This document shows, in pieces, positions 33,019-41,880 of a stretch of DNA of 64,000 nucleotides. How positions within the stretch are numbered: the stretch's first letter is position 1; each line of letters begins with the position of its first letter. The notes beneath the pieces are model-generated. The model was not told the DNA's origin. It did no database searches and was given only the letters and a program-made list of their open reading frames with translations. The stretch spans positions 1-64,000 of the forward strand of contig CAKTZR010000014.1 in the NCBI GenBank assembly GCA_934636105.1. Reading direction: 5' to 3'. Source of the stretch: an uncultured Clostridia bacterium (GTDB lineage Bacteria > Bacillota > Clostridia > Christensenellales > Aristaeellaceae). Both the position numbers and the translations under genes were made by a program.

Positions 33019-34011
33019 ATGAAAAAACGAACTGCGGCGGCGATTTTTGCCCTTTTTCTGGTTTCGTTTGCCCTGTATGCCGCGGCGGATCAATGGGTGT
33101 TTAACCACTATATTGAGATCGTCTGCCCGTTTGGCGTGGGCGGCGGCGCGGATAACACGCTTCAGGCGCTGGCTCCGCTGCTGCAGGGCGTTTTGGATAC
33201 CGAGGTCAAAATCATCAACGTGGCGGGCAATGGCGGCGGCAACGCGGCGGATTATGCGATGGAGCTTCCCGCGGACGGCCACAATTACCTGCTGGCTTCG
33301 CAGTCGATGGTCATGTCCGACTTGCAGGGCAAGATGGCGACGCGGTTTCGCGAGGAGTTTGTGCCGGTCGCGCGGCTGCTGTATTCGGTGGATATGATCG
33401 TGGCTTCCAAAGCGGGCAGTCAGGGGCGGTTTGCGTCGTTCGAGGAGCTGCTGGCCTATGGGCGTGAGCATCCCGGCGAATTGAGCTGCGGCGTGCTTTC
33501 GCAATACGGCGCGGACTATGTGGCCCTGTCGCAGGCGCTGGAGGGCATTGACGTGCAGATGGTGCCTTACGATCAGACGGTCGAGCTGGGCGCAGACCTT
33601 ATTTCCGGCAAGGTGACGCTGATGGTCACGGGCGCGGAGGAGGTCATGGGGCTGATCGACCGCGGCGAGGTCATCCCGATGGTGGCGCTGTACAGTGAGC
33701 GCCTGCCGATGCTGCCGGACGTGCCCTGCACGGCAGAACTGGGCATTGACTGCGACACGGGCGTTTGGCGCGGTCTTTTTGCGCGCAGGGATACCCCGAT
33801 TGAAGCCATTGAAGCGATGAACGAAGCCATTGTGCGGGCGATGGACAGCAAGCAGTGGAACAAATTTCTGGTGGTCGGTTCGTATAACCTGCGGCCGGGC
33901 TACTGCGGCGCGGAAGCGTTTGATCGATTCATGGACAACGAATACGGCAAATATGCGGCGTTTTTCCATAAGCGGAAGATGCTCTGCCGCGTGTATGGGG
34001 AGGAAGATTGA
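33019..34011 (+). CDS. TctC/Bug-family secreted substrate-binding protein
   Basis: The protein is 330 residues with a signal peptide (LYAAADQ). The Bug-family fold shows EIVCPFGVGGGADNTLQAL, GNGGGNAADYAMELPADGH and DVPCTAELGID. Such proteins bind carboxylates and normally feed TctAB membrane proteins or signal to a sensor kinase. No TctA or TctB gene is present here. A response regulator and kinase follow immediately, so a sensing role (as in TctCDE-like arrangements) is plausible. The ribosome site is weak, with three closely spaced ATGs. Confidence 0.85.
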   Translation: MKKRTAAAIFALFLVSFALYAAADQWVFNHYIEIVCPFGVGGGADNTLQALAPLLQGVLDTEVKIINVAGNGGGNAADYAMELPADGHNYLLASQSMVMSDLQGKMATRFREEFVPVARLLYSVDMIVASKAGSQGRFASFEELLAYGREHPGELSCGVLSQYGADYVALSQALEGIDVQMVPYDQTVELGADLISGKVTLMVTGAEEVMGLIDRGEVIPMVALYSERLPMLPDVPCTAELGIDCDTGVWRGLFARRDTPIEAIEAMNEAIVRAMDSKQWNKFLVVGSYNLRPGYCGAEAFDRFMDNEYGKYAAFFHKRKMLCRVYGEED

Positions 34012-34013
34012 CC

Positions 34014-34688
34014 ATGGCGAGCCGAATTTTGATTGTGGAGGACGAGCGGGATATCGCTTCCTTTCTGCGGCTGGAACTCAAGCACGAGGGCTATGAGGTG
34101 GATGTGGCCTGCAACGGGCGGGAAGCGCTGGAGCTTTACGAAGGCGCGGAGCTTGTGCTGCTGGATATCATGATTCCGGAGATTTCCGGCATGGAGGTGC
34201 TGCGGCGCATCCGCAAGGCCAGCGACGTGCCCGTGATTATGCTGACGGCGCGCGGAGAGACGTTTGACAAGGTATCTGCATTCGATTTGGGCGCGGACGA
34301 TTATCTGGTCAAGCCGTTTGAAATCGAGGAGCTGCTGGCGCGCATCCGCCGCATCTTCAAAAAGAAAAGCGAAGCGCCGAAAACGCAGCTCTGCCGCGTC
34401 GGCGAAATCGAACTGGACCCGGCTTCGTGCAGCGTGACGGCGGCGGGCGAGCCGATCGAGCTTTCCGGCAAGGAATACAAGCTGCTGAAATATTTGATGA
34501 CCAACAAAAACATCGCCCTCACGCGCGAGCAGATTCTCGACGCGGTTTGGGGCTATGATTATGTCGGCGACCAGAAAGCGGTGGATGTTTACGTCAGCCG
34601 GGTGCGCGCCAAGATCGATGAGCGCGTCGGCAAGCCGTATATCTCCACCGTGCGCGGCATCGGCTACATCATGAAGGAGCGGCCATGA
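34014..34688 (+). CDS. OmpR-family response regulator
   Basis: The protein is 224 residues. The receiver domain (1-115) has the acidic pair EDE (9-11), the phospho-acceptor Asp51 in LLDIMIP, T in MLTARGE and Lys near 101 in LVKPFE. The winged-helix DNA-binding domain follows (about 130-224, with TREQILDAVWGYDYVGDQKAVDVYVSR-type segments). The ATG at 34014 is preferred over TTG at 34008, with GGGGAGG ten bases upstream. It overlaps the kinase start by four bases. The regulator is intact although its kinase is not. Confidence 0.93.
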   Translation: MASRILIVEDERDIASFLRLELKHEGYEVDVACNGREALELYEGAELVLLDIMIPEISGMEVLRRIRKASDVPVIMLTARGETFDKVSAFDLGADDYLVKPFEIEELLARIRRIFKKKSEAPKTQLCRVGEIELDPASCSVTAAGEPIELSGKEYKLLKYLMTNKNIALTREQILDAVWGYDYVGDQKAVDVYVSRVRAKIDERVGKPYISTVRGIGYIMKERP

Positions 34689-36087
34689 AGAAACGGGAAG
34701 CCGGAAGGTCGCTTTTTCTGCGCCTGACGCTGCGAAATGCGGGCGTTCTGTTTTTGATGAACCTCGTGCTGCTGCTGGGTACGCTGGGGCTGATGACCTG
34801 GCGCACGATCAGCCGGGAGACGCAGCGCCTTCAAAGCATGGTGACGCTCATCAGCGACCGCGTGGAGCACGTGGGCACGCCGTCGCGCATGGCCTTTGCC
34901 GATGTGACGCTGCGGGACGGGCTGGAATTTGCCGTCTATGACGAATATATGCAGCCCGTTTATTTAAGCTCGTACAGCATGCCCAAGCCGTCCAAGGTGT
35001 TTTACGACGTGTGCATCGACATGCAGAATCATGTGGATTACACGACGTTTGCCGATGAAACGCGCAAAAAAGACCTGATGGTGCATGTCTGGCGCAAGGT
35101 GGATGTGTTCGGCACGACCTACCTGCTCTATGTGGTCAGCGACATCTCCTCGCTGCTGGAACTGCTGACCTCGCTGCCGGTGATGCTGGTGATCGAGGTG
35201 CTGCTGTGTCTGGTGTTCAGCGTCGTACTGGGGTGGTGGATGAGCAAGCAGGCGCTTCGGCCGGTGCGCGCTATTTCCGCGCAGATTGCGGCTAAAACGG
35301 CGGACAACCACAACCTGTTTGAGCGCATCGACGAAAACAGCGTGGATAAAGAATTTCAGGTGCTGGTGCGCGCGTTCAACCAGGTGATGCAGCAGCTTGA
35401 AGTTTCCTTTGCGCGGCAGAGACAGTTCGTTTCCGACGCATCCCACGAACTGCGCACGCCGATTGCCGTTTTGCAGGGCCACATTCAGATGCTCGACCGA
35501 TGGGGCAAGAGTGACCCGGAGGTGCTGGATGAGTCGCTGGGCGTGCTCAAGCGGGAAATTGCCGAACTCAAGGACATGGTACACCGCCTGCTGCTGCTGG
35601 ACAAGGCGGAGCGGGGGCGCATCAAGGTGAAGCACGAGGCCTTTGACGTGGCCGAGGCGCTGGAAAAGGCCAAAGTGGATATTCTGCTGATTTCGCCGAA
35701 AAGCAACGTGACCGTGAGCGTCGAAAAGGGCACGACGTTCGTCGGCGACAGCACGATTATGCAGCAGGTACTGCGCATTCTGCTGGATAACAGCGTGCGC
35801 TACTGCCTGCCGCCGGGCTGCACGCGGAGGTTTACGACGAGGGCAAGGGAATCAGCGCCGACGCCCTGCCGTATATCTTCGACCGATTCTACCGCGCCGA
35901 ATGTGTCCGGCCGGATGCTTCCGGCAATTCCGGGCTGGGGCTGTCGATTGCCCGAAGCCTGCTTCGCGCCTGCGGCGGCTGGATCGACGCGCGGAGCGAG
36001 GAAGGAAAATATACCCGGATGGAGTTCTTTATGCCCAGCGGGAATGAGAATACAGAAAAACAGGGCGAAAAAGCGCGAAAAGCTTAA
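34685..36087 (+). pseudogene. Sensor histidine kinase, frameshifted and internally deleted in the ATPase domain
   Basis: The frame from 34685 gives two membrane helices (about 17-38 and 163-184), a HAMP region, the dimerisation box with His254 in SDASHELRTPI, and the N box LLDNSVRYC near 370. It then leaves the family pattern and runs to a stop at 36133. The expected continuation lies in another frame from about 35810: EVYDEGKGISADALPYIFDRFYRA, then GLGLSIARSLL, stopping at 36087. The spacing between N box and the GKGI box is about half the normal length, so roughly 40 bp are missing as well as the frame. Kinase activity should be lost unless this is an assembly error. Confidence 0.8.
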
Positions 36088-36089
36088 AA

Positions 36090-36105
36090 GTAAACAAATA
36101 TTTAC
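36090..36105. promoter_or_regulatory. Inverted repeat upstream of the PstS-like gene
   Basis: GTAAA-CAAATA-TTTAC lies just after the kinase reading frame and about 100 bp before the next start. It is a possible operator; no clear promoter hexamers accompany it. Confidence 0.35.
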
Positions 36106-36202
36106 CGAATATGGAAGAAAAATGCACAAATGAATAACGATATCTTCACCTATCGGCGGTATGATAGAGCCAACAAAAACAAAGAAAGAGGTGCTTTACG
36201 AC

Positions 36203-37315
36203 ATGAAGAAGCAACTCAGTATCCTCGGCGCTGTGGCGCTTGCGGCCAGCATGACCGTGACGGCAGTCGCTGACGACGGCATCACCCTGTGGCCTAACGT
36301 GACGACCCCGAAGGTCGTTCCGCAGACCGCCGACCTGGACACGTATGGCAAGCATGTCGGACGTTCCCAGCCCGTGACGACCAGCACTCAACCCGTTGTT
36401 GACAAGGCTATGGTCGATTTCGTGCCGGAGTATACCGCCGATGAGTTGACCGGCTCTATCATCATGAAGTGCTCGGACGTTCTCGCGTACATCGCTCATG
36501 ATTATGTGGATGCGTTCAACAAGTACTATCCCAACGCGAACATCGACCTGACCGAGCCGTATGTCGGCAGCGCCGGCGCGGCGGAGCTCATCAACGGCAC
36601 GGTTGACCTGGTTATGGTTTCCCGTGAACCGCGCCCGAACGAGTATCCGGACTTTGAAGCGGCGTTCGGTTATCCGATGTCCGTTGTCCCGGTGCAGGGC
36701 GGCAGCTACAACTACTTTGGCTGGCTGGATGCGATGTGCTTCGTGGTCAACAAGGATAACCCGATCGAGTCCATCAGCATGAAGGACATCGACGATATCT
36801 TCTCCGCGACCTATTATCGCGGCGGCCAGGCTGCCGACAAGTGGGGCGATCTGGGCCTGACCGGCGAATGGGCCGACAAGCCGATCACCCGCTACGCCGT
36901 CACCCATTGGAACGGCTTCGAGGAGTTCATCCGCATCCGCTGCCTGGACAAGCAGGACGGTGATCCCAGCTCCAACCTGTTTGCGACGCAGGGCGCGTTC
37001 TGCGAGGACATGAACTTCAATAAGAAGGTCTTCGATCAGGCGAAACTGGTCAAGGAAGACCCGACCGGCATCGCTTACACCGGCATCGCGTATGTCGATG
37101 AGGACGTGAAGGTTCTGCCGATCGAGCTGGACGACGGCACCATTGTCGCCCCGACCTATGAGAACGTCTGCAACGCCTCCTGGCCTCTCTCTCGCCTCGT
37201 GTACCTGAACTACAACAAGGCGCCGGACGGCGAGTGGAACCCGATCATCAAGGAATTCCTCCGCTTCCTGCTCTCCCGTCAGGCTGCTGAAATCTGCGCC
37301 GAGCAGAACATCTAA
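36203..37315 (+). CDS. PstS-like phosphate-type binding protein, main part (ends at an in-frame stop)
   Basis: The protein is 370 residues. A signal peptide (TAVADD) is followed by a PBP-like domain (PF12849 type): YVGSAGAAELINGTVDLVMVS, the linker MSVVPVQGGSYNYF and TRYAVTHWNGFEEFIRI. Such proteins bind phosphate or a similar oxyanion outside the membrane. The frame stops with TAA at 37313 in the middle of the conserved C-terminal NI-x-VPLT segment, and the same frame continues open for 139 more codons. A single base change from a Tyr codon to TAA explains it. The start is the ATG at 36203 behind AAAGAGGTG. Confidence 0.75.
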   Translation: MKKQLSILGAVALAASMTVTAVADDGITLWPNVTTPKVVPQTADLDTYGKHVGRSQPVTTSTQPVVDKAMVDFVPEYTADELTGSIIMKCSDVLAYIAHDYVDAFNKYYPNANIDLTEPYVGSAGAAELINGTVDLVMVSREPRPNEYPDFEAAFGYPMSVVPVQGGSYNYFGWLDAMCFVVNKDNPIESISMKDIDDIFSATYYRGGQAADKWGDLGLTGEWADKPITRYAVTHWNGFEEFIRIRCLDKQDGDPSSNLFATQGAFCEDMNFNKKVFDQAKLVKEDPTGIAYTGIAYVDEDVKVLPIELDDGTIVAPTYENVCNASWPLSRLVYLNYNKAPDGEWNPIIKEFLRFLLSRQAAEICAEQNI

Positions 37316-37735
37316 GTGCCGCTGACCGCCGCTCAGGCGAACGACGCCCGCGACATCGCCGGCCTGCCGCACGAAGATTACACCCTGACCGTCAACGGCA
37401 ACGCGGTGGAAACCAAGAATGCGCCGATTGACTATGACTACGTTGGCCTGCGTCACGCCATGTACGTGCCGTTCCTTGAGACCCTGGATGCGCTGGGCGC
37501 GACCTACACCTACGATGACACCGAGCTTGAGTACCTGATCACCTGCGGCGACAACAACGCGGTTGTGAAGATCGGCAGCGGTTTCATCAAGGTGAACGAT
37601 GAAGAAGTTCAGCTCTCCATCAACTCCAAGACTTGGAACAAGTGCATCTACATGCCGACCGACGGCATCGACCTGATCGCTGGCACGACCACCGCGGTTG
37701 ACACGGCGGCCAAGACCGTGACCATCGCCAAGTAA
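37316..37735 (+). pseudogene. Detached C-terminal part of the PstS-like gene (copper amine oxidase-N-like domain)
   Basis: It continues the previous frame directly after the TAA. It opens with VPLTAAQA, the normal end of a PstS-type domain, then has a module about 95 residues long (YTLTVNGNAVETK, YVPFLETLDALGATYTYDD, VNDEEVQLSIN, TAAKTVTIAK) that resembles the copper amine oxidase N-terminal-like repeat used in surface proteins. No ribosome site precedes the GTG at 37316, so independent translation is unlikely. Together the two parts would make one 510-residue binding protein. Confidence 0.7.
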
Positions 37736-37841
37736 TCTTCCTCTCCCCCAAAAACCTGAAAACCTGAAGAAGAACAACAAGCAGCAAGCAACAAAGCAAC
37801 CAAAGGGTAATCCCCCAAAACACACTCCTCTTCATGTAGAA

Positions 37842-37871
37842 GACGGGAATCCGAACAGGGTTCCCGTTTTC
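37842..37871 (+). terminator. Terminator after the PstS-like locus
   Basis: ACGGGAA-11 nt-TTCCCGT is followed by TTTC. It lies upstream of the PucR promoter. Confidence 0.7.
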
Positions 37872-37880
37872 TATTGTATC

Positions 37881-37909
37881 TTGCAGAAAAAAATAAAAAA
37901 TGATAGAAT
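37881..37909 (+). promoter_or_regulatory. Promoter of the pucR-azlCD operon
   Basis: TTGCAG (37881-37886) and TAGAAT (37904-37909) are spaced 17 bp apart. Confidence 0.6.
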
Positions 37910-37951
37910 ATACGCAGTCATTTGCGACAAAAGCGCAGGAGGGGAACGGAC

Positions 37952-39109
37952 TTGATTCACATTAAGGAGCTGTTTCGGCTTCAGAATATTCATCATTTGC
38001 GTTTGATTGCCGGGCAGGATGGGCTGGGGCGCACGGTGACGGCGGCCGTTCTGTTTGAATATGATCCGTCCCGCGTGCAGCTTCCGGATTTTTACCGCGG
38101 CGATCTGGTGGTGACGACGCTGGCCTATGCGCGCGGCGACGCGCTGCTGGTGGCGCATTCCCTCCAGGCGCTGATGAATCAGGGCATTGCGGGGCTGATG
38201 GTGAAGACGGCGTATTTCAGCGAGCTGCCCCAATCGGTACTTGCGCTGGCCAACCGTCTGGGCACGCCTGTGTTTTTGTTTGACGATACCTATATCGAGG
38301 AAGTCATTTTGCAGGTGACGGATCTCATCCGAGGAAAGCGCCATTTTGCGGGGTTTGAACAGGACGTGGACGCGCTGATGCGCGGCGACCTCACCGAGGA
38401 ACAGACGCGGGAACGCGTTCGGCGCATCGATCCCATCGGGCAGAGGGGCTATCGCTTCTATGCCATCGCGCCGAAGGAGCGCATGATTTCGCTGGACGAC
38501 AAGATTTATGCGCTGCTGGAAAAGGATACGGACACGGCGCACCGCTGCACATTCATCGAGTGGCGGCGCATGATGCTTGCGCTCTGCCGCGAGGAAGAAG
38601 GGCTGAATGCCGAGGAAGCGCTGGCGCGGTTTGACGATTTGCTGACGCGCGCGGAAATCGACAGGCAGGCCGTCGCCATCGGACAGAGCGACCTGCGCGA
38701 GGATCGCATGCAGATGGGCGCGTCGCTCTGCGAAGCGGTGTATGCCGCGCGTGCGGCGAAGCTCTGCGGCAAGGCGGCGCAGACGGCGCATGAGCTGGGA
38801 CTGTACGCCTATTTGTTCCCGATGAGCGAAAATCCCTTTGTCTGCGACCGCTGCCGCCGGGTGCTCTCCGCCATTCGCGAATACGACGCGCAGAACCACA
38901 CCAATCTGGAACAGACGGCGCTGGTCTACGTAAAAGAAAATATGGAGATTGCCGCCGCCGCCAAGGCGCTGTTTCAGCATCCGAACACGGTGCGCTATCG
39001 CCTGAGCAAAATCCAGCGCATCATGGGCATGGAGGATGACCCGCTTTTTGCGCCGATGCTCAGCCTGACGGTGAGCTTATCGCGTATTTTGGCCGAGGGA
39101 CAGGTTTAA
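37952..39109 (+). CDS. PucR-family transcriptional regulator
   Basis: The protein is 385 residues. The N-terminal PucR domain (about 10-115) is recognisable from LIAGQDGLGRTVTAAVLFE and GDLVVTTLAYA. The middle region is variable. The C-terminal HTH_30 domain reads AAKALFQHPNTVRYRLSKIQRIMG. Such activators control purine or amino-acid catabolism or transport genes in response to metabolites. A TTG start at 37952 is chosen because AGGAGGGG lies eight bases upstream. The genes that follow closely (DUF1653, AzlCD) are probable operon partners or targets. Confidence 0.88.
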   Translation: MIHIKELFRLQNIHHLRLIAGQDGLGRTVTAAVLFEYDPSRVQLPDFYRGDLVVTTLAYARGDALLVAHSLQALMNQGIAGLMVKTAYFSELPQSVLALANRLGTPVFLFDDTYIEEVILQVTDLIRGKRHFAGFEQDVDALMRGDLTEEQTRERVRRIDPIGQRGYRFYAIAPKERMISLDDKIYALLEKDTDTAHRCTFIEWRRMMLALCREEEGLNAEEALARFDDLLTRAEIDRQAVAIGQSDLREDRMQMGASLCEAVYAARAAKLCGKAAQTAHELGLYAYLFPMSENPFVCDRCRRVLSAIREYDAQNHTNLEQTALVYVKENMEIAAAAKALFQHPNTVRYRLSKIQRIMGMEDDPLFAPMLSLTVSLSRILAEGQV

Positions 39110-39122
39110 ACAGGAGAAACGC

Positions 39123-39362
39123 ATGGAAACGAGAATGAAGTCCGGCGACGTGGTGTGCCATTTCAAGGGCAATCGATATCAGATTTTGTATTTTGCCAAG
39201 GATTCCGAAACGCAGGAAGACGTGGTGGTGTATCGCGCGCTGTATGGCGAGCGCGGCGTCTGGGTGCGCCCGATGGCGATGTTCTTTTCGCCGGTCGATC
39301 ACGCAAAATACCCGGATGTGAAGCAGGTCTATCGGTTTGAGCGCGTGGAGGAAGAAGCATGA
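39123..39362 (+). CDS. DUF1653 domain protein
   Basis: This 79-residue protein matches the DUF1653 pattern from end to end: GDVVCHFKGNRYQILYFAKDSET-type opening, VVVYRALYGERGVWVRP and MFFSPVDH. It is a small beta-rich fold of unknown function. It starts 13 bp after pucR and its stop overlaps the azlC start (ATGA), so it is part of this operon. Confidence 0.85.
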   Translation: METRMKSGDVVCHFKGNRYQILYFAKDSETQEDVVVYRALYGERGVWVRPMAMFFSPVDHAKYPDVKQVYRFERVEEEA

Positions 39363-40042
39363 CCCGGACGGAACAGAGAAAACGGGCGGTGAAGCTGACG
39401 CTTCCCGTCTTTTGCGGTTATATCGTGCTGGGCATTGCCTTTGGCGCGACGCTGGCGCAGGCGGGTTATGGGCCGATCTGGGCGCTGGCCATCAGTACGC
39501 TGGTCTATGCCGGAAGCCTGCAATTCGTGATGGCGCCGTTTCTGGCAGGCGGCACGTCGCTGATTGCCGTCGCGCTGACGGCGTTGATGGTCAACGCGCG
39601 CCATCTGTTCTACGGCCTTTCCTGCATCCAGCGGTTTGGGCGGATGGACAAGCGCATCCGCCCGTATATGGTGACCTCGCTGACGGATGAAACCTACTCG
39701 GTCTTCTGCGGCCTGCCCGGCGACGAGGAGGACGGCGTGATGTTCCGCATCACGCTGTACGATCAAATCTACTGGGTGGTCGGCTCGATTCTGGGTACGC
39801 TGCTTGCGCAGGGGCTTCCGTTCGATTTGACGGGCATCGATTTTTCGATGACGGCGCTGTTTGTCGTCATCTGTGTGGAAAAAGCGCTGGAGATGAAGAA
39901 CCGCGTGCCGATGGCGATCGGCGCGGTCTGCGCGCTGGCGATGCTGTTTCTGCTGGGGCCGAGCGCGTTCCTCGCGCCCGCGCTGGGGCTGACGGCGATT
40001 CTGCTGACCGTGATGGATATCAAGAAGGGGGTGCGCGCATGA
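39359..40042 (+). CDS. azlC: Branched-chain amino acid exporter large subunit, AzlC family
   Basis: This 227-residue membrane protein has about seven helices. GYIVLGIAFGATLAQAG, LVYAGSLQFVMAPFLAGG and LTALMVNARHLFYGLS are the family signatures. With AzlD it exports branched-chain amino acids or analogues. It overlaps both neighbours by four bases (ATGA junctions). The upstream PucR is the likely regulator. Confidence 0.93.
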   Translation: MTRTEQRKRAVKLTLPVFCGYIVLGIAFGATLAQAGYGPIWALAISTLVYAGSLQFVMAPFLAGGTSLIAVALTALMVNARHLFYGLSCIQRFGRMDKRIRPYMVTSLTDETYSVFCGLPGDEEDGVMFRITLYDQIYWVVGSILGTLLAQGLPFDLTGIDFSMTALFVVICVEKALEMKNRVPMAIGAVCALAMLFLLGPSAFLAPALGLTAILLTVMDIKKGVRA

Positions 40043-40353
40043 GTCATGCGGTTGCCGTTGTTGCGATCTGCGCGGTCGTGACCATTGCTTTGCGCGCGCT
40101 GCCGTTTGTCTGCTTCGGTGGCAAAAAAGGTGTGCCGCGTCTGGTCGCGGCGCTGGGCGAGACCTTGCCGCCCGCAATCATGGCGGCGCTGGTCGTCTAT
40201 TGTCTCAAGAGCGTGCCGTTCGGCACGGTGGGCGACGGCGCGCGTCAGCTGATTGCGGCGGCGGCGGTTGTCGCGCTGCACCTGTGGAAGCGCAACACGC
40301 TGCTCAGCATCGGCGCGGGAACGGCGCTGTATATGCTGCTCATTCGCATATAA
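40039..40353 (+). CDS. azlD: Branched-chain amino acid exporter small subunit, AzlD family
   Basis: This 104-residue protein has three to four helices. ITIALRALPFVCFGG, LGETLPPAIMAALVVYCL and the C-terminal LSIGAGTALYMLL match AzlD partners. It is translationally coupled to azlC and completes the exporter in the cytoplasmic membrane. Confidence 0.9.
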   Translation: MSHAVAVVAICAVVTIALRALPFVCFGGKKGVPRLVAALGETLPPAIMAALVVYCLKSVPFGTVGDGARQLIAAAAVVALHLWKRNTLLSIGAGTALYMLLIRI

Positions 40354-40365
40354 GGAGAGAAAATC

Positions 40366-41370
40366 ATGAACATCATCGCCCGCGCCGCGCTGTATCTCTA
40401 TGACGGCAGCAATGCGGCGCCGATTTTTCCCGGCAGGGTGGGTAAGCCCGGCGACGAGGCCGCGGCATATTTATCTACCGTGGCGGATAAGCTGATGGCC
40501 TCCGACGGAAGCCGAACGACCTGCGTGGAGCCGGGCAGCGCGCAGGAGGAAATGCTCCGCCGCTTTGTGCTGACTCCGTTTCAGGAGGCGGCGGATGCGC
40601 TGATGCGCAGCATGGACGAAACCATGCAGACGCTTGAAATTCCGCGCGAGGGCTTCGACATGGCCATTTTCTCGTTTGAGAAGGACGGCAACCCGCACCT
40701 CTGCGTGGCCCAGCTGCCCTATCGCAGCGCGATGGTGCATCAGCTCGATGTGGCCGAGGACGGCACGACGAGCACGCAGGTGATTCCCTACGGCACGGTG
40801 CTTCCCCTGCCGGGCAGCAAGGGCTGTTCGGGCTTTGTGGTCAATCTCTCCACGGGCGACATTCGTCTGCGGGATGCGCAGGTGCTGACCAACGTCGGCA
40901 ACCGCGCGCTGTTTGCGCAGGCGCTTTTTGCGATGGCGGAGACGAAATCCACCAAGGAAGCCGTGCAGGCCGTCGCACAGGTGATTGCCGAAGCCGCGCC
41001 CGTGGAGATGGATACGCCGATGCTGACCCCGATAGTCAAGCGTGCGATGAGCAAATCCATCGAGGAAAAGGGCGTGATCGACGTGAAGGACGTTGCGGAG
41101 GAGGTTTTCCGCTCCGATCCGGAACGCGAAGCCATCATCGAGCAGGTCTCCCGCCAGATTCAGGAGGAGCAGCTCGAACCCGTCATCCCGGTGGAAAATA
41201 AGCGCGTCGTCGCCCAGCTTCAGCGGGTCAAAATCAAGACGGATAACGGCATTTCCATCACCCTGCCGCGCGAATTGGCCGACGACGAAAACAGCTTTGC
41301 CGTCGTGGAAAATGGGGACGGCACGATTTCCATCATCATCAATAAGGTGCAGGAGCTTAAGACGGAGTGA
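40366..41370 (+). CDS. Nucleoid-associated protein, NdpA/YejK-like
   Basis: This 334-residue soluble protein has the overall length and C-terminal signature of the NdpA family (PF04245). The end reads VKIKTDNGISITLP followed by VVENGDGTISIIINKVQEL. The family binds DNA or nucleoid, but the function in Firmicutes is not established. The ATG follows AAGGAGAG 13 bp after azlD. The CTCCTTC repeat C3 begins on the base after its stop codon. Confidence 0.75.
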   Translation: MNIIARAALYLYDGSNAAPIFPGRVGKPGDEAAAYLSTVADKLMASDGSRTTCVEPGSAQEEMLRRFVLTPFQEAADALMRSMDETMQTLEIPREGFDMAIFSFEKDGNPHLCVAQLPYRSAMVHQLDVAEDGTTSTQVIPYGTVLPLPGSKGCSGFVVNLSTGDIRLRDAQVLTNVGNRALFAQALFAMAETKSTKEAVQAVAQVIAEAAPVEMDTPMLTPIVKRAMSKSIEEKGVIDVKDVAEEVFRSDPEREAIIEQVSRQIQEEQLEPVIPVENKRVVAQLQRVKIKTDNGISITLPRELADDENSFAVVENGDGTISIIINKVQELKTE

Positions 41371-41415
41371 CTCCTTCCGGTCGCTGCGGCGACCACCTCC
41401 CTCAAAGAGGGAGGC
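41371..41415 (+). repeat. CTCCTTC-family repeat, short form C3 (left flank of the DUF559 gene)
   Basis: CTCCTTCCGGTC, hairpin GGTCGC-TGC-GGCGACC and CTCCCTC-AAA-GAGGGAG start immediately after a TGA. It is the inverted partner of C4 at 41881-41927. Confidence 0.85.
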
Positions 41416-41460
41416 AGGGAGCGAGTTAGAAGCAGACTGGCAAAAAGCCGGAGGGTTGTA

Positions 41461-41823
41461 ATGTCCTTGCCATATAATCGCAAGCTTATTCCGCAGGCAA
41501 AAGCATTAAGAAATCATGCAACCGAACAGGAAAAACGATTGTGGTATAAGTATTTAAGCCGGTATCCGATTCGATTTCAGCGACAAAAAACAATTGGAAG
41601 ATATATTGTGGACTTTTACTGTGCAAAGGCTAAACTGGTGATTGAACTGGATGGCAGTCAACATTTTTCGCAAGAAGGAAAAACGTATGATGCTAGCAGA
41701 ACAGCAGGCTTAGAAGAATATGGAATTACAGTCATCCGCTTTTCCAACGTTGAAGTTGACAGACACTTTGAAGCTGTGTGTGGGTTAATTGGCGAGACAG
41801 TGCAAACATTGATAAAGAATTGA
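41461..41823 (+). CDS. DUF559 endonuclease-domain protein
   Basis: This 120-residue single-domain protein is of the DUF559 (Vsr-like, PD-(D/E)xK-related) family. ATEQEKRLWYKYL, RYPIRFQRQKTIGRYIVDFYC and LVIELDGSQH carry the conserved Arg, the catalytic-type Asp in IVDF and the E-x-D-x-x-x-H cluster. Function in vivo is unknown; a DNA nicking or endonuclease role is inferred from the fold. It is visibly AT-richer than its neighbours. Inverted CTCCTTC repeats lie on both sides, and a GGAGGGTTGTA ribosome site precedes the ATG. Confidence 0.85.
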   Translation: MSLPYNRKLIPQAKALRNHATEQEKRLWYKYLSRYPIRFQRQKTIGRYIVDFYCAKAKLVIELDGSQHFSQEGKTYDASRTAGLEEYGITVIRFSNVEVDRHFEAVCGLIGETVQTLIKN

Positions 41824-41880
41824 AATTTGGAAACAGAATCCCTGCGAGGCTTTTAAGAAAAGTTATAAAGCGCTCAAAAG

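Noticed and set aside
37313..37315. Genome-wide recoding of TAA as a sense codon
   Set aside because: Many genes in the window end normally with TAA (for example 17040, 19906, 28440), so only a local event is plausible.
36146..37825. 559-codon minus-strand open frame across the PstS-like locus
   Set aside because: It spans the in-frame stop without interruption, which might suggest it is the real gene, but the plus strand has a signal peptide, a PBP domain and a ribosome site while this product has none.
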